Source: Psychrobacillus sp042944905 (GTDB lineage Bacteria; Bacillota; Bacilli; Bacillales_A; Planococcaceae). Taken from it: a stretch of DNA of 64,000 bases. The stretch spans positions 3,038,001 to 3,102,000 of the forward strand of contig NZ_CP168496.1 of the NCBI RefSeq assembly GCF_042944905.1. The letters are read 5' to 3'. The translations under genes and the position numbers were made by a program. The notes beneath the pieces were generated by a model. It did no database searches, was not told where the DNA came from, and was given only the letters and a program-made list of their open reading frames with translations. This document shows, piece after piece, positions 59,149-64,000 of the stretch (the first letter of the stretch is position 1; every line of letters starts with the position of its first letter).

Positions 59149-59430
59149 GCGTCCTTTAAGTGCATCTTGTCTTTACCATTTCCGAGTGCTTTGGACTAAA
59201 CATTAGCTACACTATTAACGGTGGAATTTTTATGGATTGTGAAGTGACTGCGTCACTTCACGATCCATTTTTACTGTAATCTTGTGGGAGATGTTTGTCC
59301 GTCGCCCACTTGAAATTTGTAAAGACATGGTGCATTTAGTCTGGTTAATGAGAGATTAGATACTTTCCTATTCTTTTAAAAGCGGACGAAGATACAATTT
59401 CGTCCGCTCAGCACTTCTTTATCAATGGGT
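59149..59430 (+). repeat. ~300-bp structured element, copy 2
   Basis: Near-identical in layout to copy 1. The central hairpin is ATGGATTGTGAAGTGAC-TGC-GTCACTTCACGATCCAT (59232-59268, one T:G pair) followed by T5; GCGGACGAA/TTCGTCCGC is at 59382-59407. Outer ends GTGCATCTTGTCTTTAC and GTAAAGACATGGTGCA pair. Confidence 0.85.
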
Positions 59431-59518
59431 ACTATCTATTTTTTCAGGTTCCACTTACCCTATTGATAGACAATGGAAAGTACTAGTTCATTATTTCTAA
59501 AGGAATATCATCTTGAGT

Positions 59519-59663
59519 TTGCTATATGCACGGTTGAATTTGCGATATACACATATGAATTTGCGTTATGAATTCACTCTTAAGGAAAATCGTCTTTAGT
59601 TTGCGATATGAGCGGTTGAATTTGCTATATCGTATTTTGAATTTGCGTTATGAATTCTCTTTT
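59519..59663 (+). repeat. TTGCG array H, two super-repeats of three units
   Basis: Anchors TTGC(G/T) at 59519, 59540, 59561 and again 59601, 59622, 59643. Within each block the step is 21 bp and the blocks are 82 bp apart. Shared text: CGGTTGAATTTGC and GAATTTGCGTTATGAATTC. Confidence 0.85.
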
Positions 59664-59712
59664 AAGGAAAAGAAGTATCCAAAGCATATTGCCTTCCTTT
59701 TTTGCACTGTTG

Positions 59713-59752
59713 ATTGGAGCGGAAGGCGGCGACTCCAGCGGAAATCAACCTG
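59713..59752 (+). repeat. GC-rich dispersed repeat, copy 5 (ends only)
   Basis: GATTGGAGCGGAAGGCGGCG followed at once by ACTCCAGCGGAAATCAAC joins the two ends of the family without the interior, like an internal deletion. Confidence 0.7.
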
Positions 59753-59783
59753 TTCATTGCATCGAATCTTATATAATTTCTAA

Positions 59784-59829
59784 AAAAAACAGTTAACGAA
59801 AATAGAATTCTTTTCGTCAACTGTTTTTT
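59784..59829 (-). terminator. Terminator of the APC permease operon
   Basis: AAAAACAGTT-ACGAAAA pairs with TTTTCGT-AACTGTTTTT around TAGAATTC. Confidence 0.88.
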
Positions 59830-59854
59830 AATACTACTATGAAATTTTACTATA

Positions 59855-61213
59855 TTACATCTCTTTAAAACTTGGGGGATATTTTTTAAATCCTTTTGTT
59901 TTGATCAGCGCATAAACAAATCCGATAGCTAACCAAATAAATCCTACTTTTAACGTTATCGGTGACAGATTAATAAATAAGTAAAGACAGATTAAAAATC
60001 CAAGAGCCGGAATTAAAAAGTAACGAATAAATTTCTTCTCTTTTTTACGGAAATAATAATACACAATTACCGATAAGTTAACGAGCATAAAACCTGCTAA
60101 ACCACCAAAATTCATTAATTCGGCAACCACGTTAATTGGTAAAAAAATCGCACCTACAATACTAATGCTACACAATAATAAAATGTTATAAACCGGTGTT
60201 TTATATTTCGGGTGTAAATGTGTGAAGAATTTCTTGGAAAGTACTTCATCACGTCCCATACTAAACATTAAACGTGAAGCACTTGCCTGACCAGTTATAC
60301 CAGCTGTAAATGTTGAAGCGATAATAGCTACTGTATAAAGTGTTGCAAGCAGTGCACCACCTGCCGCATTCGCAATATCAAATAGTGCCGTATCTGCTGA
60401 GCTGAAGCTATTTACATCCGGCCATACAAGCTGTGCAACATAAGCTTGTACGATAAAAATAATCCCACCGATTAAACAAGAAAGAATGGCTGCTTTCCAA
60501 ATATCCTCTTTTGGGTTCACTGCTTCTTCTGATAATGTTGTGATTGAGTCAAATCCCAAGAACGAGAAGCAGGCCATCGCTGCTCCGGAAATAATCGCTG
60601 TCATGGCGAACGTCTCACCATTAAAGAACGGTGTAATAGAGATTAAAGAAGATCCACCATCTTCACCAACAACCGCTTTCATACAGAAAATCACAAAAAT
60701 GACAACAACAATCCCCATGAAAATGACAAGAACTTGGTTCGCTTTCGCAGCTATACCAATTCCCAAGATATTCACCAAAGTAATAATAACGGCAATTAGT
60801 AATACCCACGCCCAGTATGGAATCGCTGGAATTAATGCATTCGCATAGGAAGCACCTACCATGAAGACAATTAATGGAACTAATACATAGTCCATAAACA
60901 TCGCCCATCCTGCAAAAAAACCTAAATGGGCGTTAATCGCACGTTGCGTATATGTGTACGTAGAACCACCAATTGGAAACGCCGCAGCCATTCGACCGTA
61001 GCTATATGCAGAAAACATCATTGCTACCATCGCAACTAAATAAGCTAATGGTAGCATGCCACCTGTTGATTGTGCTGCAAAGCCATATATATAAGCCGGC
61101 GCAATTGGCGTCATAAACGCAATACCATAGATTACTAAATCTTTCAGTGTTAGAACACGTTTAAAATGAGGAGCTACATTTCCTTGAGTTGTATTACTTT
61201 GAACATTACTCAT
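59855..61213 (-). CDS. APC-superfamily amino acid/amine permease
   Basis: A 452-residue, 12-helix carrier. The N-terminal LVIYGIAFMTPIAPAYIYGFAAQSTGGM and SYGRMAAAFPIGGSTYTYTQRAINAHLGFFAGW segments resemble the PuuP-type (putrescine/amine) branch of the APC family. FLGFDSITTLSEEA is the helix-6 signature. Second gene in an operon led by an isochorismatase-fold hydrolase, 15 bp apart, behind a lysine riboswitch. Lysine or a lysine-derived amine is therefore a likely substrate (inference). Confidence 0.85.
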   Translation of the reverse strand: MSNVQSNTTQGNVAPHFKRVLTLKDLVIYGIAFMTPIAPAYIYGFAAQSTGGMLPLAYLVAMVAMMFSAYSYGRMAAAFPIGGSTYTYTQRAINAHLGFFAGWAMFMDYVLVPLIVFMVGASYANALIPAIPYWAWVLLIAVIITLVNILGIGIAAKANQVLVIFMGIVVVIFVIFCMKAVVGEDGGSSLISITPFFNGETFAMTAIISGAAMACFSFLGFDSITTLSEEAVNPKEDIWKAAILSCLIGGIIFIVQAYVAQLVWPDVNSFSSADTALFDIANAAGGALLATLYTVAIIASTFTAGITGQASASRLMFSMGRDEVLSKKFFTHLHPKYKTPVYNILLLCSISIVGAIFLPINVVAELMNFGGLAGFMLVNLSVIVYYYFRKKEKKFIRYFLIPALGFLICLYLFINLSPITLKVGFIWLAIGFVYALIKTKGFKKYPPSFKEM

Positions 61214-61228
61214 TTAAAAGCTTCCTCT

Positions 61229-61945
61229 CTACCCTTGAACTACTGCACGTTGTTCAATTTCTTCTGAAATGAATTGAATGGTTTCCTCTGTACTCATTAC
61301 TTGACAATAAATTTGATTCATAATCATAATTTCTGCATCATGTAATTGTTTTGTTGCTGCTGCACAAGCATCTTCTACTAAAATTACTTCAAAACCAGCA
61401 TCTGCTAGACTGCGTATCGTTGAAGCAACACATTGATCTGTTACAACCCCTGTACATACAACTGTTTCAATACCCATATTACGAAGTAAAAACTCATAGT
61501 TTGTACCACTTAAAACACTGTCTGTCGTTTTATTTACCACGATTTCATCATCTAGTGGTTTTAATTCATCTACCATTTCCGCACCAGGATCACCGATTGG
61601 TAATAAAATATTGTTCCAACCTGGGCGACGTTGGACAGGTGAACGGTCACGCCCGTCCTTATGATGACATGCAATACGTCCGAAAGTTACTTCTAGTTGA
61701 TTTGTACGGAAAAAATCTAGCAGTTTTTTATTGTTTGGAATCGTAACGTTATCAATACGGTCAAAGAAATATTCCCATTTATCGAACATGCCTTTTTCTC
61801 GTGCAATTTGTGCATCCAACCCATCACGGCTAATAAATTGATTTTGCATATCAACGATTAAAAGCGCTGTTGTTGCTGGATCTAATTTCATTTTTTCTTC
61901 ACCCGTCGGAATAAAATCATAATAAAGTGTTTGTTGTTTTTCCAT
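61229..61945 (-). CDS. Isochorismatase-superfamily cysteine hydrolase
   Basis: 238 residues from ATG 61945 (GGAGG 8 bp upstream). The catalytic triad is visible: TALLIVDMQNQF (Asp), VVNKTTDSVLSGT (Lys) and VCTGVVTDQCVASTIRSL (Cys). The cis-peptide GV-V is conserved. Relatives hydrolyse C-N bonds (nicotinamide, N-carbamoylsarcosine, ureidoacrylate, biuret). No certain substrate. It is unusual to find this family under a lysine riboswitch; the downstream APC permease may bring in its substrate. Confidence 0.88.
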   Translation of the reverse strand: MEKQQTLYYDFIPTGEEKMKLDPATTALLIVDMQNQFISRDGLDAQIAREKGMFDKWEYFFDRIDNVTIPNNKKLLDFFRTNQLEVTFGRIACHHKDGRDRSPVQRRPGWNNILLPIGDPGAEMVDELKPLDDEIVVNKTTDSVLSGTNYEFLLRNMGIETVVCTGVVTDQCVASTIRSLADAGFEVILVEDACAAATKQLHDAEIMIMNQIYCQVMSTEETIQFISEEIEQRAVVQG

Positions 61946-61995
61946 TATATGTTCCTCCATATTTAGTCTAGATAGACTGTATTCATTTTTTAACA

Positions 61996-62032
61996 TAAAA
62001 AAAGAGATTCCCTATTCGCTAAAGAATCTCTT
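61996..62032 (-). terminator. Lysine-riboswitch terminator
   Basis: AAGAGATTC (62002-62010) pairs with GAATCTCTT (62024-62032); the minus strand continues with T7. Confidence 0.9.
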
Positions 62033-62124
62033 AAAGGCAATAAAAAAAAGACTATATACCTTTCCGAGATAGAACCCGGAAAACGATGTAATCATTCCAA
62101 ATTCCTCACCCTTTTATCTCTTTC

Positions 62125-62302
62125 TGAGATAGCTCAACTTAATGAATCGGAAAATTCATTAAGACAGTCCTGTAATTATTCATTACAGACCCAGTACATA
62201 ATGGCGAGAACCTATTATATACTTCGGCGACATTTCCTTCTTCATAGCTTCTTCGTCTTCTCGGACTTCACTATGCACTAATAAATATCGCACCTCTACC
62301 TC
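62125..62302 (-). promoter_or_regulatory. Lysine riboswitch (L-box)
   Basis: The minus strand has GAGGTAGAGGTGCGA at the 5' end, then GTCGCCGAAGT, CTGGGTCTG, GGACTGTC and finally GAGCTATCTC. These are all conserved core blocks in order, with P1 formed by GAGGTAG and CTATCTC. With the terminator 90 bp downstream it predicts repression of the hydrolase-permease operon by lysine. Confidence 0.93.
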
Positions 62303-62341
62303 ACAAACATAAGTAGTGAGGTCTATTAAATTATTGACATT

Positions 62342-62371
62342 ATTATATAACCATAACTATAAACATGTCAA
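62342..62371 (-). promoter_or_regulatory. Sigma-A promoter of the L-box operon
   Basis: On the minus strand TTGACA (62371-62366) and TATAAT (62347-62342) are 18 bp apart, about 40 bp upstream of the aptamer. Confidence 0.85.
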
Positions 62372-62527
62372 ATTTATTTTTATTAATCACCAAAGCTATT
62401 TTATTAGCACATTTAGGAAAATAACCCACTTAAGATATACTATTTCTATATATTGATATTAATAGAAATGTACACTGCAGCGCATGTCATCAAGATGGAA
62501 AAGAGAATAAGGATATAGAATAAAAAA

Positions 62528-62573
62528 AACTGCACCACCATGTTTAGTCGACACTAACATCTGGGGTGCAGTT
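62528..62573 (-). terminator. Terminator of sstT
   Basis: AACTGCACC and GGTGCAGTT arms with an inner TGTT-AGT/ACT-AACA stem; a T-run follows on the minus strand. Confidence 0.88.
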
Positions 62574-62583
62574 CAATCGCTCT

Positions 62584-63822
62584 TTATTTTATTTTGTTGA
62601 TATATATTGTTTTTCCTTCTTTTCTCCACTCTTTGTATTCAGCTGCAGCTGTGAAAAGTACATCTGTAGATGAGTTAAGCGCCGTTTCAAAAGAGTCTTG
62701 TAAGACACCGATGATAAAGCCTACTCCAACTACTTGCATAGCAATTTCAGCTGGGATTCCAAATAAGCTACATGCTAAAGGAATCAGTAATAAGGATCCA
62801 CCTGCAACCCCAGAAGCACCACAAGCACATACAGCTGATAATACGCTAAGTATGATGGCTGTAGGAAGATCTACTTGAATTCCAAGTGTATGAACCGCTG
62901 CAAGGGTCAAAACAGAAATAGTAACAGCGGCTCCTGCCATATTGATGGTTGCACCTAATGGAATAGATACTGAATAATTATCCTTATTCAAACCAAGATT
63001 TTCACATAATCTCATATTTACAGGAATATTGGAAGCTGAGCTGCGTGTAAAGAATGCTGTAATACCACTTTCCTTTATGCACTTAATAACAAGTGGGAAG
63101 GGGTTTTGCTTAATATATACATACACAATGATCGGATTAACAACCAACGCGACAAAAAGCATACAACCAATTAAAACAGCTAGTAATTTTCCATAGCTTA
63201 GTAAAGATTCTAATCCATTTGTAGTAATAGTTTCAAATACGAGACCCATGATTCCTAATGGTGCTAACTTAATAACCCATGTAACCATTTTGGAAATAGC
63301 ATCAGAAACATTAGAAATCATCGTTTTTGTAGAATCAGCAGCATTTCTTAAAGCCAAACCAATAACTACCGCCCAAGTTAAAATGCCAATATAGTTAGCA
63401 TTAAAAAGTGCCTTAACCGGATTATCTACCATGTTCAACAACAACGTTTTAAGAACCTCCACGACACCGCTAGGAGGCGTTACACCCTCTGCTCCATTTA
63501 CAAGTGTTAAATTTACAGGAAAAATAAAGCTAGCAATTACAGCTACTAATCCTGCTAAAAAAGTTCCTAAAAGATATAGCATGATAACTGATTTCATATT
63601 TGTTTTGTGACCACTTTTATGTTGAGCTATAGCTGAAATAACCAAAAATAGTACGAGCACAGGTGCAATAGCTTTCAAAGCTCCTACGAATAAAGAGCCA
63701 AAAATGACAATAGGTTTTGCTACGTCTGGAATTGTTAAAGCTAGGATAATACCAATTATCAAACCTATTATTATCTGTTTTACAATACTCAACTGATTCC
63801 ACTTTTTCAATAAACTTTTCAT
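62584..63822 (-). CDS. sstT: Serine/threonine:sodium symporter
   Basis: A 412-residue DAACS-family carrier. FFTRSSASNIPVNM is the serine-rich re-entrant loop, PLGATINMAGAAVTI contains the NMxGx sodium motif, and the C-terminal CACGASGVAGGSLLLIPLAC is the SstT hallmark that separates it from glutamate carriers. It imports serine and threonine with Na+. ATG at 63822. Monocistronic. Confidence 0.95.
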   Translation of the reverse strand: MKSLLKKWNQLSIVKQIIIGLIIGIILALTIPDVAKPIVIFGSLFVGALKAIAPVLVLFLVISAIAQHKSGHKTNMKSVIMLYLLGTFLAGLVAVIASFIFPVNLTLVNGAEGVTPPSGVVEVLKTLLLNMVDNPVKALFNANYIGILTWAVVIGLALRNAADSTKTMISNVSDAISKMVTWVIKLAPLGIMGLVFETITTNGLESLLSYGKLLAVLIGCMLFVALVVNPIIVYVYIKQNPFPLVIKCIKESGITAFFTRSSASNIPVNMRLCENLGLNKDNYSVSIPLGATINMAGAAVTISVLTLAAVHTLGIQVDLPTAIILSVLSAVCACGASGVAGGSLLLIPLACSLFGIPAEIAMQVVGVGFIIGVLQDSFETALNSSTDVLFTAAAEYKEWRKEGKTIYINKIK

Positions 63823-64000
63823 GATTTTCCCCCATAAGTTAAATTGTGATTTTGCTAGAGTTGTGCATTTCTAATAGATGTAAGTATCTTTTCAGCAAGA
63901 ATAATTTATCTGTTTAAAGGAACTTCACTGATATTCCACCGCAAAAAGACACTTGTCCTTTGCATAAGTGAAATTATACGGACTTTATTAATAGATTACA
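63823..64000. other. Upstream region of sstT
   Basis: 178 bp to the window edge. GGGGGAAAA before sstT is its ribosome site. No riboswitch or coding frame is evident. Confidence 0.5.

Larger units (their letters stand above)
59094..59783. other. Repeat island 4 (non-coding)
   Basis: About 690 bp. In order: ~300-bp element (59149-59430), TTGCG array (59519-59663), and a minimal GC-rich repeat (59713-59752). It has the module order of island 2. Confidence 0.8.

Overview
The window is a chromosomal segment from a low-GC, Gram-positive, spore-former-type bacterium of the order Bacillales. Family content, AGGAGG-type ribosome binding sites, frequent GTG/TTG starts, Fur boxes, and T-box, L-box, TPP, preQ1 and purine leaders all fit. 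The protein mix and the intergenic repeats suggest the Planococcaceae (Psychrobacillus/Sporosarcina/Lysinibacillus side), but no 16S or other taxonomic marker is present, so that placement is an inference. No rRNA, tRNA, prophage or CRISPR array was seen. The only insertion sequence is one IS3-family element.

Layout. 1-5.9 kb: a partial membrane protein, pseudouridine catabolism (psuK-psuG, with two operator-like palindromes on its promoter), the flagellar stator motA-motB, and an M29 aminopeptidase. 6-13.9 kb: MreB-like protein, beta-carbonic anhydrase, acetyltransferase, PepF, a TspO-like protein, a TPP-riboswitch operon thiT-map, and an M20 peptidase. 13.9-14.8 kb: repeat island 1. 14.8-25 kb: small membrane and cationic proteins, an SGNH hydrolase, a second M29 peptidase, a DEAD helicase, an FbpA-like peptide, VanZ, an AAA ATPase, a phosphoserine-phosphatase-like HAD protein convergent with T-box-controlled serA, and aspartokinase. 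25-34 kb: a Nudix-GNAT fusion, an unassigned structured RNA candidate, an MFS exporter, guanine-riboswitch xpt-pbuX, a soluble PAS chemoreceptor, a D-amino-acid oxidase-like protein and an S66 LD-carboxypeptidase. 34-45.4 kb: a LysM-3D wall enzyme with WalR-like sites, a transmembrane chemoreceptor, Nudix, polysaccharide deacetylase, preQ1-controlled queT, an IS3 element inside the queT/opuC terminator, an OpuC-type osmolyte ABC system, an MhqO-like dioxygenase and a DUF1540 protein. 45.4-46.4 kb: repeat island 2. 46.4-51.9 kb: DinB, a HugZ-type heme protein and a Fur-boxed heme/siderophore ABC importer, a phospholipase-A2-like protein, and a YwaF-like protein. 52-53.1 kb: repeat island 3. 53.2-59.1 kb: a lipoprotein, DUF1456, and an abgB-like amidohydrolase with an MFS carrier, divergent from a GGDEF-like/HTH regulator. 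59.1-59.8 kb: repeat island 4. 59.8-63.8 kb: an APC permease and isochorismatase-fold hydrolase behind a lysine riboswitch, then sstT.

Most striking signal. The long non-coding stretches are built from a recurring set of modules. (a) Arrays of degenerate units with an exact 21-bp period, anchored either on CGAGACC (three loci, five units each, common AAATGGCTG leader) or on TTGCG (four loci). (b) A roughly 300-bp element whose central hairpin changes in sequence between copies while keeping its pairing. (c) A GC-rich roughly 150-bp repeat. (d) A TGTAAGAAAGTGGTT element. Modules (b), TTGCG array and (c) keep the same relative order in three of the four islands, one of them inverted. These islands look like a composite, possibly mobile or structured-RNA element family that I cannot assign to a named system.

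Other points of note: an L-box in front of a hydrolase/permease pair, an IS inserted between the arms of a bidirectional terminator, a deacetylase whose signal peptide has no standard in-frame start codon, and a multi-hairpin RNA candidate at 26301-26377.
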